Source of the DNA: Pseudopyrenochaeta lycopersici
Taxonomy: Eukaryota > Ascomycota > Dothideomycetes > Pleosporales > Pseudopyrenochaetaceae
DNA length: 64,000 bases
Direction: 5' to 3'
Assembly (NCBI GenBank): GCA_003313425.1
Contig: NHZP01000026.1
Coordinates: 248,001 to 312,000, forward strand
Numbering within the stretch: position 1 is the first letter of the stretch; each line of letters begins with the position of its first letter. The notes beneath the pieces are model-generated. The model was not told where the DNA came from. It saw nothing but the letters and a program-made list of their open reading frames with translations, and did no database searches. The position numbers were made by a program, and so were the translations under genes. Shown piece by piece: positions 20,545 to 32,229 of the stretch.

Positions 20545-22788
20545 TTACCTCGAAAATGCACCTTCAGCATCGTCCCCTAAACCCCTAAATGCAATCCTCC
20601 CATTGCTTCTCAGTACCTCGCATATTGTTTCAGCACTCAGCTCATAGCCGCTCTTGCGCCATCGCGCATTCAGCCAATCTGCCAGCGCATCAGCTGAGCA
20701 GCTGAATCGCCTTGTGTCCCATTCATGTAAGATGAGGTCGATAATAGGCTGATCGGGTAGCGGCTCTTGATTTGAGTCTTGTAATGGCACACTGCTAAGC
20801 GGCATCGGCAGAGCGCGGGGCGGGAAGATGTTCTCGTATGCGGTCAAGAAGTGGAGTAATGTGTGTTCAGTGTGTGGGCGCGAGGCTAGAGTCATGCCAA
20901 AGGGTTGGCCGTTCAGCTTGAGGGCACTGAGGGGACAGGCAGCGGTTGGGTATCCAGCTGCCGCCGCCAGCGAAGAGAGTGGAGCATCACCAGGAGCAAT
21001 GATGATGTCGAGGGATTGCGAGGTGAAGAGATAGTCAAGACCTTCTGGGCCGCCAGCGGTTTGGAGGTGTTGACGAGCGGCGTTGATTTCTTCGCGCTTG
21101 GTGGTGGACTGCAGGGCAGCCATGAGGTCGTTCTGATCAGGACATGCTAAGATAATATTAGTATCGATGCTCAGAACGAAGGATATTACGCTGATTGCAT
21201 ACTAGGCGGCAAGCAGAGCTCGGGATGCTCAAGATTGAAGTTGATGATCTCGGCCAGCGAGTGCATCTTAGTAACTTTGAAGTCACGGATGAACTCCATC
21301 AAGCAATCCTTGAACTCGGAGTCTATACCTTGTCAACATACGTAAGTATCATAATGTTCAGGTTGATACTCACAGACGACAGGCTCAAAGCAATTCTTGC
21401 CATCAATGGTTAAGCTTGATTGGTTCGGTAGCTCAACCGGATAGACGATGTCCACGCCCATCTCAATCATACTCTGTACTACCATATCGTACTTCTGGAC
21501 CTGATCGCCTGTCAGCACTGCATATCCGATGAATCGCCAACCCCTGTCAATGCGACCCGTTAAGCAACCCATGTCCATGCAGACAACACACCAACATATG
21601 CACATTCGGATCAGACTTACCATGAATCGTTCGGCGTCGGCATTTATTCTACCGCTTTTCCGCCAGGCTTTCCAAATCGTAGGTTCGCATATTCCGATCC
21701 TAAGGTTGCCGAAGTCCGGTTTGATCTTGAATGACCGATGGGGCACCCTTGTATTCTCTTCTCGATTGGTGGGAACCATCATTGCGTCCATTAGAGCGAC
21801 CAGGTCTTTCGCAGACTTAGCCTATCCAAACAATTAGTATATGAAGTTCTAGTCAGACTGAAACTAATTACCATGCCGCCTACTGCGTCGAAAGTCTTGC
21901 TCAAGTTAAAGATACCATCCATTGGGACCTGGCCGGCTGTTGGCTTAAGGGCGTACAATGCCGCGCGGTTTGCTGGCGTAATGAGTGAACCGATCGTGTC
22001 TGTTCCGATAGCTAGCGTGCTGAAACCTGAAGCTACTGCAACAGCAGACCCTGTAGAGGACCCTCCTGGGGCTGACAATTCCCAGTGTAATTTTCTCTTC
22101 GCAATATGTCTCGAGACGTATGGCGACTGACACTGCCCTCCAACAGCTGACCATCCTGGTGGCATTGACGGGTTTTTCAGGCCACAAAATTCCGTAAGAT
22201 TCGCTTTGCCAATAATGATCATTCCTCTCCGGATTAATCGTTCCACGATAGTAGCGCTTTTCTTGGGTATACATCCTACGAATGCATACGACCCTGTTTG
22301 AAAGCATTAATTTTTGATTTGATCTGAAATGGTACATGGATCAACATACCGACAGTGGTATCCATGCCCAGCCTCTCGTCGGTCATGATATTGTCTTTCA
22401 AGACTATTGGAATGCCATGCAACGGTCCTCTGATCTTGCCTCGTGCCCGCTCATCGTCTAGCTTCTTCGCTATCTTCAAAACTTCATGTTTTGGTGCCAC
22501 AGAGATCAAAGCCCGCAACTGCCGTCCTCTTCTATTGTGCATTTCGATTTCTCTTAGATAAAGCTCTACAATCTGTACACTGGAAATCGCCTGCGCATTC
22601 AACAATTCCGAAAGCTCAAATGCCGAGACTGTGAGCGGATCGAAATCGGGCAACCATGTTTCATCGGCCGCCGAAGAGGTGAAAGACGATTTTCGCGTCG
22701 AGCCGACCCTTTCATGGTAGCCATTTGGGAGCTCCTGTGAGGCGTTTGGGGCGAGCGCAGTTTTCAAGAACTTGAACACCTTCGGCAT
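20545..22788 (-). CDS. Amidase signature family hydrolase
   Basis: Six exons: 22788-22350, 22293-21872, 21821-21621, 21500-21374, 21322-21203 and 21146-20545, 636 aa. The Ser-cisSer-Lys triad is visible: Lys131 in LHGIPIVLKDN, the serines of APGGSSTGSA (about 225-226), and nucleophile Ser249 in GTDTIGSLITPANRAALYAL. Later landmarks are YPVELPNQSSLTIDG and QPFGMTLAS. These enzymes hydrolyse amides (fatty-acid amides, acetamide-like compounds or peptide-linked amides); the substrate is not readable here. There is no clear signal peptide. The acceptor of intron 3 (120 bp) was chosen to keep frame (branch GCTGAC, acceptor GATCAG). The C-terminal ~90 residues extend beyond the amidase core. Confidence 0.85.
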
Positions 22789-25341
22789 GTTGTCGTTCGA
22801 ACCGCCACTCTCCCCAGGTTTGATTTCACGTGTGATGCACTGGTGGGGAAGATGGATGTCGATCCGGGGGCTGAACTGCGGGGGCAGAACACAGATAATC
22901 GAAACAAACACGAAAGAGTGGCAGTAGGAACCACGGATTGCTCAGCTCGTACAGGAGGTTGTAAACGTAGAAGCAGGATGACCGGCTGTGTTGGCCACGG
23001 ACTTGGGCTGCACCGGATTAAGAGTGTTCGCTATATTATTTCCGAGGCTATCCAGTAGGATACGGGTGGCTGCGCGTTCGATCCTTCCATCCACGCTCGA
23101 CCGTCCTGAAATATTTGCGCCTGGGTATCCCAGTTAACAAAGACCATAGGCTGAGTTGAGTATGCGGTTGGTGGTTTCAGTCTCGCCAATCGAAGCAAAG
23201 TCGCAAGTGCAATTCATGCCTGTAGGCGCTCTCATTCGTAGAGGGCTTTGGGAGAAACATTCGCAATGTGATCCATTTAGGATCGTGCCCAGTACTTTAC
23301 CCGGCAAGCAGGGCCGCACGGAGCTGCTGACGGCTTGATAGCTCGCTTAACGCTAGGGCAGAGGACCAGTACCGTAGGTGTGGCTGCTTATTACCACTTT
23401 CTGACCAATCCCTTGGATGCGGATCAATGGTGTGTGCGTGTGATTCACACCACCGTTGCAGTCGAGGTTTGCTGTGCTGTGCTATGTCTATGCTGCGAGG
23501 TACTTCCAGGTGTATCGAAACATCAGGAATCCCACATGTCTCACTAATGCGAGCGACGAGTAGTTAATGCAAGGACACAGCAGTCTCGTAGGCGGGGTTT
23601 CGTCCTTATATTTGTTTCTGATCATGCCCTCCCAGTACTAAGGAATCCTACCACGTCCAATACGTACCAGGTTCTCCTTTCTGGACGCTCATTGCGACAA
23701 GTACCCACGTAGCTTAGCTAGCTCAGTTATCACTTTACTTCGGGCTACCGCGGAACAGTGGCACAGCAACGTGAGTACAATCGCGTCAGCAGAAACTTGG
23801 CCTCTGCACCTTTGCATTTGCAATCTTGCCAAAATACATTTTAGTGTAGTCAGATGAGGGCCGCCGACCCTAGTCTTGTTTCCCGCCGCACGGTAGGGAT
23901 TCCGGTCCGATGTCGTTGCGTCGCATTTTGCGGGGGATCGGCTCTCAGGATATTGAAGGTCTGACCCGGCGATCGACAATACCTCAGGGCTGGTAAGTAA
24001 CTTATTTGGCTTGGTGTTTACTTATTTTCAGTATCGGAAAGTGTTAAACGGAAAGGCTGCTGCGTGGTGTTCATCCTGGTATTGAGGGAGCTTCGCTTGG
24101 CGAAACGCTGTGAGGCGCGCGGTCGTGTTGGCAGAAACCGTGGAAGAACGGATGAAAACCGTTGGCACGGTTCTCGAAGCCCACCAAGCATCTCTCGGTC
24201 TACTGTTATTGGACATTACACCCAGCAGCTGTGATCTAGCCTTTAAATGGACTGTTAGCGTGCGGCGATGCTCTTGTCTGCTCAGACGGTCGTCAAACGC
24301 AATATTAATATGCAGCCCCACCCCGCTCCACAGGCGCAATATGAGTGCCATGCCTAATAGATTGCAGCCAGGCTGGCACGAAAAGCACTGTGATCAAATG
24401 ACGCCCCTTTAACAGGATTGCCACCAGGAACAAGTCCAGTCGTGGCCCATCCCCGATCTGGGCCGGGGTGGTTTAATATGCCACTGCCGAGTGTGAGTGA
24501 AGAGCCGATGCAGGTCACACTCTCGGACTACAAGCAAGTAGGAAAACGCAACCCAGGTACTGGTACTCAACAGCCGAACTGTGCGGGTGTGTGTGTCGAC
24601 GCGTATGTCGCCCATTTGCTGCTCTGCGCCAAGAAGGCTTTCTGAGGCTCGCCATCCATCGACTGCACTGAGCGATACACTTGGCTCTTTGGACGCTGCT
24701 TAAGCCTTGTTATCCTCAATGATAACTATCCCTAAATAGAAGTAGTGTACTAGGGGTGGAAAAATAAGAGATCATGAGGGCTTTTCAACGCACAACCTCA
24801 TGGAGGATATCCCAATTCGGGCACACATCTGACGCGCGTTTTAGGCTTCCTAATGACTTCGGACTTTTGCACTTGAGTAGATCCTCGATTTATCATTCTC
24901 AGGACTCAGTGTGACAGCTTTTCAGGCATTGTGTCGTGCGCAAAAGATTTTCCGGACACTTGAGCAAAAGGCTTTGGTCTTTGCCTTGCCAGTGTAGGAA
25001 TGATAGGTCAAAGATAGCAGGCACGAGATGCAGGTAAGGTAAGTCGAGGCGAGGCGAGGCGAACAGTTCGACCAAGGACCACCTTCCTTGCAAGAGCGAG
25101 GGAAGGATAGCTTAATTCAGACTCAACATGGATAGCAAGATATGAGCTAGAGCCTGCATTGGGGGACGACTGAGGACATGCAATGCTGGTAGAATCACTC
25201 AAAATTAGTCCGTTATGGGACGGTCCGCAATGAATATCTCGACTTGGTATCCTAATACACCGTGGCAGCACAATTACCTTGCTCGCAGGCAACCTTGTCC
25301 CAACGAAAAAGATGCCTTAAGCCTGGCGCATACGAAAGTTG
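22789..25341. other. 2.5-kb intergenic, no supported gene
   Basis: Upstream of the amidase and downstream of VPS17. All frames are under about 110 codons and none has a known motif. GC content is ordinary, so RIP is not suggested. Nothing recognisable found. Confidence 0.45.
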
Positions 25342-27333
25342 CTAAAAAGTCGTCGTAGCCAGTCTGCTAGCAGCGTTCTTTGCATCAATACGGTCCTCAT
25401 CCTCTTCGACTCCCTTCTGACTTCCAGCCTTGCTTGTAGCTCGCTTTCTGCCATGGATGGCTCCTTCTTCGTTTTCATCCTCCTCTGGTAGTGGCTCAGG
25501 TATGCTACCACTGACGCTCCTGTTGAGGCCATCACCAGGGCGACGCGGTACGCCGGACCATGCATCGCCTTTCGGTCCTTGAGAACTTGCAAGAGACGCA
25601 CGACGCTGAGCTGGGTGTGCCTCCCGGCCTAGTCGAGAAAGGCCACCAGTTCCATCGATGGCGCGGATATCAGGTCGAACAGATTCGAGCGTAGCGAGTG
25701 TACGGCGTTCAGCCTCAATCTCACGTACGACAAACTCTCTGATCGCTTGTCTCATGTCTTGTGTAGTCCTTCCGAACCACTTCCGTTGCTCTTGTAGAAG
25801 ATTTGCCGTGACTCGTTGCGCTTTCGATGTAAGGTACTGTTCATGGCTCCTAGCCTCGTCCAGAGCAGCGATGGCTTCGTCTACCTTGTCTCGCTTTACG
25901 CTAGAGCTTGCTTTCAACCTGTCGGCTGCAGATAATTTGGACTTGGTAGCAGACTGCGCCTGTAGCAGTTCACGCAGTATAATGTGACGATTCGTCAGGG
26001 TTTCCTTGGCAATGAAGGCATCGCTGCTGTGGTACTGGAGCGGATCACCGAGAGTTGTCGCTTCAGCCGTACCCTGGGCTGCGTGGAAGTCGCCTGTCGC
26101 TTGAATGACCTTTCCCAGTTTTTTATATGCTTGAGAGAGACCGACATGCGTCTCCTGTACATGCAACGCTGCAAACTTCGCTCCAAGATCTGACTCAGCA
26201 ACACCGAGATCTACAGCAAGTTAGTAATGGGTTGCAGAATGAGTAGTATCTTTTCGTACTTCTCCTATGCTTCACGACCTTCTCCAATTTCTGCTCTGCT
26301 TCCATAGTCCCGAGGTAGAAGGCCTTCACGACTGGCCGCGCTGCAGCGAGCTCTGGAGTATCGTCTGGCGGTGGCGCGAACTGTTTGATAACTTTACGTC
26401 GGACGCCGGTCGCGGGCTGTTTCCTCCGCACGACCGGGCTGTATCCAAAGTCGCTCTCAACGAAGAAAACCATCTCTTCATCTCGTATCAGGATGTCATT
26501 GCTGCAAACAATGTTTAGCCACCGTTGTATTGAAGACTTGAGGCGTGCTTCATCTTCATCGGTCCCCGCACCAGCGGATGTACTGGCTGGGGGCACTGCA
26601 GGTACGATAGCTTCTGGACATGCTGAGATGAGGTGCTCCCCGAACTTTACGAATTCGGAGTGTAACCGGCGGACGTCGCGAAACTGGGTGGTGCGGAACT
26701 TTGGGAGGTTGGTCTGCAAGGTAAAGTCAGCATTGCGCCATCATGGAGTTTGAATCAATGTGGTGGAGCTCTGGCGGCCCAGTATGAGCTAAATGCAGCC
26801 ATGCAAGGCTTGTCACATTTGGCACTATTTCCAGGGTTGGAATCCACGTAGACTCTCGAGCTTCGTTAGGCGGGTTCAAGTTGTATACGTACATAAACAT
26901 CGAATCGTAGTATAGGGTCCTTCTTGCTGTTCCTCTCAAGCCCTGTAACCTTGGCTTGAAGCTTGTAATGTTGCTGTTGTCGCTGCGGCCTTGTTCCATG
27001 ATATCTTTGCGGCTGTTGGCCCTGTTGCGGAGCTTGTTGCTGGCCTTGCTGCGGTTGCGGTGACTGCGGCGCATCCTGGCCAGGTGTCTGCGCTTGCTGC
27101 AAATGCTCTCCATTTTCTGAGGCAGTGCTAGGCCGGTTTTGCGCGTCTTGGTCGCCCATGTACCCATATTGCTCTGCTCCGTCGCGGTAAGGTGATGCCT
27201 GTGGAGGCAGCGGGGATGAGGGGATATCACCGGTGGGAGCGTGCCCGAAGGACGTGCGATTCGCCTTTGGAGATGATGAAGCCCATGGGTCGCCGCCGCC
27301 GGGATGATCCGGATCGTGGGCGCTGTAGTCCAT
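25342..27333 (-). CDS. VPS17: Vps17, retromer SNX-BAR sorting nexin
   Basis: Three exons: 27333-26893, 26713-26260 and 26210-25342, 587 aa. A disordered Pro/Gln-rich N-terminus (starting MDYSAHDPDHPGGGDPWASS) leads into a PX domain (HYKLQAKVTGLERNSKKDP ... TNLPKFRTTQFRDVRRLHSE), then FFVESDFGYSPVVRRKQPAT, a hallmark of this family, and a BAR-type helical region (LSQAYKKLGKVIQATGDFHA ... VRDxxRAID-like block SVRPDIRAIDGTG). In yeast, Vps17 pairs with Vps5 to bend endosomal membrane for retromer recycling of Vps10. The 179-bp first intron interrupts the PX domain. Start chosen at the ATG preceding the conserved N-terminal block. Confidence 0.93.
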
Positions 27334-27548
27334 TGCGGGAGAGGACAATTGGAGCGAAAGAAGCGGCAGAATAGCTATCAAGTCAGTGTTGGTCGCCTGG
27401 TGATGTCGTCTACCGAAGGTGCTCTGGCCAAGCCACTTGTCGAGAACAGGGAAGGCGCAATTCAGAGACAGACGATGTCATTTTCGTCATCACGTGCAGT
27501 TCTCAATCGCAATTCATCGCATCAGCATCGCATCAAGCAGCCTTTGTT
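27334..27548. promoter_or_regulatory. Compact bidirectional promoter of VPS17 and MEF2
   Basis: Only 215 bp separate the two divergent start codons, so both transcripts must start here or slightly inside. No TATA-like element stands out. Both are housekeeping genes, which suits a shared constitutive promoter. Confidence 0.5.
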
Positions 27549-30530
27549 ATGTGGGTTGGATGGGTGTGGTGTGCCCGTCGAGTTGTACGGTGCAATGTGA
27601 AGACGCCACGGAGGTTGCTGTCAACGCAAGCGCTGCCTCAAGCGGATATACTCTCGAAAGCTACTAGAAATATTGGCATTATCGCTCATATTGATGCGGT
27701 AAGTACGATATAAATTTATAAATCAAGTTCTAAATCCTGTAGGGGAAAACGACAACGACAGAGCGTATGCTCTACTACAGCGGTTATACAAGACGAATTG
27801 GAGGTAAGCATCCTATGTCTACTGCGATAACCTTTATCAAGTCACCTCTGGTACAATCAAGCATATATCATGTTCACTGTTTTGTTTTACTTGTCTCATG
27901 TTTGGCTACCATACCCTGATTTTGTCACGAGTTTTCCTTCGATCTCTTTCCTCGCTTCAGGCATATATCTTAGGGTCTACGTCGCTTTCACAACTCTCTA
28001 TATTGCGTATCGCTTGCTTGTGCTTCATTAGCATCCCACCATGTTTCGAAATTCTTCTAAGTCCTTCACAGATGTCGACGAAGGCTCAACAGTAACCGAC
28101 TTCCTTCCCGCGGAACGAGCACGCGGAATCACTATTCAATCTGCAGCCATCACATTTCACTGGCCGCCACTACTTCCAGGTGCTCAAGCTTCCAGTCAGG
28201 CGCTACAACTACCCTCGTCATTTGTTGACACTCTTCGGTCTTCAATTCCCCACAACATTAATCTCATAGATACACCTGGCCATGCAGACTTCACGTTTGA
28301 AGTGCTCCGCTCCTTGCGTGTCCTGGATGGCGCTGTATGCATTCTTGACGGCGTTGCTGGAGTTGAGGCCCAAACTGAGAAGGTTTGGACCCAAGCTGGT
28401 CACTATCACATTCCGAGGATCATCTTCGTCAACAAGCTCGATCGAACAGGTGCTGCCTTTTCACGAACCGTGAAAGAAATCGGTGTCAGACTTCATGGCT
28501 GGCCTGCAGTTTGTCAGATCCCCTGGTGGCAAGGTGGTAATGGAGACTTTGTGGGCGTTGGGGATGTTGTCAATCTACGAGGTATGCTCTGGCAAACTGG
28601 CGGGGATGGAAGAGATCTTCAGGCTTTTGGTCTCAAGGAACTCAGCGAGGCCGATCACAAATTCGCCGAAGAGATCAAGACAGCAAGAATAGCGCTAGTT
28701 GAGATACTAAGCGAGCACGACGATGTAATGGTTGAACACTTCCTCGAACATGACGAAGATCATCTAGCCATACCTGGAATCCAGATCATGCAGTCACTCC
28801 GCCGTGTTGTACTGCAAGCACCTCAAGTCATCATACCAGTCTTTGCAGGTGCCAGCTTCCGCAATATTGGTGTACAGCCTTTACTGGATGCAGTAGTCGA
28901 TTTACTCCCGTCGCCACTCGAAAGACCAGATCCTGAGATCAGCTTATCGGGTCAGAGTAGCACCCTTTCCGCACTTCTAAACTCAGGCGCCCCAGGGAAG
29001 AGCATCAAGCCGACGCGTAAGGAGCAAAAAGGAAAATCTCCAGAGAAACTGGCTATTGCTGAAGCTAAGAACCTGGTTGGGTGTGCCCTGGCCTTCAAAG
29101 TCGTCAACGATCCGAAGCGCGGAGTCCTAGTTTATGTGCGCGTGTATTCTGGCTCTATCGACCGGGGCGCCGTACTATACAATACGAGCTTGGCTGTGGC
29201 AGAACGTGCACCGCGACTCCTCAAGATGTACGCCAACGATGCGGTGGAAGTAGACAGCATCTCAGCCGGTCAAATCGGTGTCATCACAGGTCTCAAACAC
29301 GCACGCACCGGTGATACCCTTATCGTGTACCGAGGTCTACAAATGAAGGGAACGCCATCCGGGGGCCTGAATACTCTACAGCTCAGGCCAATCAACGTAC
29401 CACCTCCAGTATTCTTTACGAGCATCGAGCCGCATAGTCTGAGTGAACAGAAAAATGTCCAAGAAAGCTTGGGTATCTTGCTTCGAGAAGACCCCAGCCT
29501 GCATTTATCAATCGATGAAGAGTCTGGACAAACACATCTTGCTGGCATGGGCGACCTGCATTTAGAAATTGCTCGAGATCGGCTGCTCAATGACTTCAAA
29601 GCCAAAGCACGCATCGGAAAGATCGAGATCGGATACCGCGAGACGATCACAGCATCTACTGCGCCATTCACATACAATCTTGACAAGCCCATTGCTGGTA
29701 AACAGGCGAAAGCCAGTATCACCGCATTTGTCGAGCCCATCGATGATATCAATGTGCTCGTGAGTTCGCATGAGAAAGTAGAGATTGAGGATGGCGCATT
29801 TGAAACGACCTACAAGTTACCTGATAACAACACTCTTCACATCTCACATCCAAATCTGTCACGCCACGACTCTGCCTCACACAAAAACCACATTCCACCC
29901 CATCTCAGTCTTCCGGGGGTTTTGCACTCTATACAAGCCGGCGCATCAGCAGCACTCGCGCGTAGCCCATTCAATGGCTTTCCCGTGGCTAATACAAGCG
30001 TCACCATCGTTCTGGACGCTCAAGCACATCTGTTTCCTGACTCAACACCGACGGCAATCTCGATGGCGACACGCGCTGCAGTGGGAAGTAGTCTTCGAAC
30101 TTCGTGCGATGCATCGCCAGCAGTGCTGATGGAACCTGTCATGATGGTGACGATTTTTGTCAACGAAGGTTCTCTCGGAGCGGTTGTTCAAGACATCTCC
30201 TCATCCAGAGGCGGACAAGTTCTTTCTCTAGATGGCTCCGACTCGCCAACAGCTTCTGGTTCTAGTGAAGATGTACTGCGGATCGATCCGAACCTTATCT
30301 ACGCACCACCCGATCCCTTTGCTTTTGGTACTGGGGACGTGGGATCAGGTCTGGCCGACAGCCAGAGGCAGATTGTAGCAAGAGTACCACTGAAAGAAAT
30401 GGTGGGATACTTGAATCATTTGCGAGCCTTGACCGGTGGAAGGGGTACGTTTGTCATGACGGTTGATGGCTTTGAGAAAATGGGCAGTCAACGACAAAAG
30501 GAAGTTTTGGACGCCATGCGCGAGTTCTAG
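27549..30530 (+). CDS. MEF2: Mitochondrial elongation factor G2 (ribosome recycling GTPase)
   Basis: Three exons: 27549-27698, 27743-27803 and 28072-30530, 889 aa. The 5' exon encodes a basic presequence ([20 protein letters not shown], then RRLLSTQ) consistent with mitochondrial import. GTPase motifs: G1 [13 protein letters not shown], split exactly by intron 1; G2 region [13 protein letters not shown]3 [12 protein letters not shown]4 [11 protein letters not shown] domains follow ([17 protein letters not shown] in domain [13 protein letters not shown] in domain V) and the end is [23 protein letters not shown]2 (yeast Mef2) acts with RRF to split mitochondrial ribosomes rather than in translocation. 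The 268-bp second intron is supported by GTAAGC and TTCACAG. Confidence 0.92.
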
Positions 30531-31455
30531 TATTCAAACTTGTATTGATAGACTGTAAACTACACTCTTGTATTATAGAAAGACATTGGAGGGATTATTA
30601 ATGCTATTACTTCTACACGAATGAAGACACTTCAAAACAAATGCGCAAGACAATACACCTCATCGTCTGAAGTTGATGCACGCACGAACGGAGCGCTTGT
30701 CTGATCATTATGATGATCTTGTATGTGGATAAAACAGATTGACAGACGTGCCACAAAGATAATTCAGATGCGGCCAGTCTTCGAGGGAAGAGACGAAGAT
30801 GGTAGGCGACAACGAGATGTCTGAATGCAGATTGCTACTACAAAAACTATGGTGAGAGTAACTTTCAAACATAGTCTCAAGGGAGTTTGAAGGGTGTTGG
30901 AAAGAGAGATGATAATTTTGGGACAGAAGCTGGAAAGACGCCGCGGGGTCTTTAGGGAAGAGAACGGGTGAAGCAGAGACTTTGCTGTATTTGATTTTAG
31001 CTTAAGTCTAGGATACAATGTAGGAAGAATGTCTTAACTGATGCTACTGGGAATTTCGGGTATAATTAAAGAGACTAGTAGTTGATATATATCGTTTGTG
31101 TACCAACATGTTAATGTACTCCAAAAGGAGCAGAACTTGATGACGTCGTAAACTGGCAGTGAATGTGAGTTGATGGATCCCTTCACTCTCATTCTTATTA
31201 ACCCGCATGCTGATTGTAATCTACGTGCTCACACACAACTCGATCAACGCCACATATCGGTCCCTGCTCACAAGGCCAAACAAATACAACTCGTCAAATC
31301 CGCCTACACTGCAAAATCCGTCCTCGACCGCTTTCCCACATACAATCTTAATCCGCACCGCAGAATCCAGAACCCCAATCGATTTTCAGATCCGCCCAGT
31401 CTGTACCAAGCACCCCCAGCATCCTACAAAACCTCATACAGACGCCTATCCAACG
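30531..31455. other. Intergenic, no supported gene
   Basis: 925 bp downstream of MEF2 and upstream of a short plus-strand ORF. Only short frames; AT-rich 3' flank, then a pyrimidine/CA-rich leader from about 31180. Nothing recognisable. Confidence 0.5.
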
Positions 31456-31620
31456 ATGAGGTACTCCGACGCCGTAATCCTCACAATCATTCTCATCGTC
31501 GCCTTCTGCGTGTTCTTCGGCTGGTGCTTATACAATAGCTGCAGCCGCGCTATCGACGCCGAGTTCCACGAGCTGGAATACCAAAAGGATATCGAGGCCC
31601 AGGCTGCCGCCGCCCGGTAA
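31456..31620 (+). CDS. Putative small single-pass membrane protein (54 aa)
   Basis: The ATG at 31456 opens a 54-residue frame: MRYSDAV, a hydrophobic helix (ILTIILIVAFCVFFGWCLY), then a charged helix (AIDAEFHELEYQKDIEAQAA). The clean split between membrane and charged segments argues for a real small protein. The frame is open further upstream, but that part is pyrimidine-rich and looks like a leader. I do not recognise a family. It has the same topology as the start of the next gene (32230), a short N-terminal segment and one helix, but without clear sequence similarity. Confidence 0.4.
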   Translation: MRYSDAVILTIILIVAFCVFFGWCLYNSCSRAIDAEFHELEYQKDIEAQAAAAR

Positions 31621-32229
31621 TCGAGATGAAAGCAGCGAGACGTGATGAGAAGGCGAGGAAAGAGGGGAAAGGAGGAACTAAGATAGATGCAATGACAACG
31701 CTCGCTTACTACCCAGATCGAGATTGTATAAGGGGGCTAATGCTGGAATATCTGCAATATGCGTGGTACGAATAGGATCGCGAGAAAGGTCTCGGGCGGT
31801 CGTGGAACAAGTGACGCGGGAACGAGCACTGCATAGTGACACGAGTTTGTGCTCGAGTTTGTGCTCGAGTTTGTGCTCGAGTTTGTGCTCGAGTTTGTGC
31901 GCGAGCTTGTGGCAAGCTGAACGACGGGTAGGATAAGGTTCTGAACTTCTGACGAGCGTGGTATTGATTACACTGGCTAGTAGGGAAGTGTTTAGTGTCG
32001 TTACTTGCACAAAATATTGAGACGCAACCGCGTGGTGAATGCACGCTGAAGGCGCACGAGACTGTGTATGTTTGCTGCATTTGTGAAGCCTCGACAAACT
32101 TGCCACCGCTGCACTTCTGGAGCTCTTGTTCAAATACAGTGCTGCGTCTAGCTAGTGCCTTCGTCTCATTCCGGTATACAAGTTCGGCTCCGCTCATCCA
32201 CCATCCTGCCTGTGTTTTCAGTCCCCATT
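31621..32229. other. Intergenic with a 12-bp minisatellite
   Basis: 609 bp between two plus-strand membrane-protein genes. It contains the minisatellite at 31843-31902 and otherwise no recognised feature. Minus-strand frames reading TRAQTRAQ repeats are only the translated minisatellite. Confidence 0.5.
31843..31902. repeat. 12-bp minisatellite, five units
   Basis: Four exact copies of GAGTTTGTGCTC in tandem (31843-31890), then GAGTTTGTGCGC, with a further degenerate unit after it. It lies about 330 bp upstream of the start codon of the 32230 gene. The unit length keeps frame on either strand, but no gene is supported there. Confidence 0.9.

Noticed and set aside
23081..23100. GCGTTCGATCC, resembling a tRNA T-loop/B box
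   Set aside because: No anticodon arm, D arm or acceptor stem can be folded around it.
31709..32197. Minus ORF with TRAQTRAQ repeats
   Set aside because: The repeat is only the translated 12-bp minisatellite; the flanks have no coding character.
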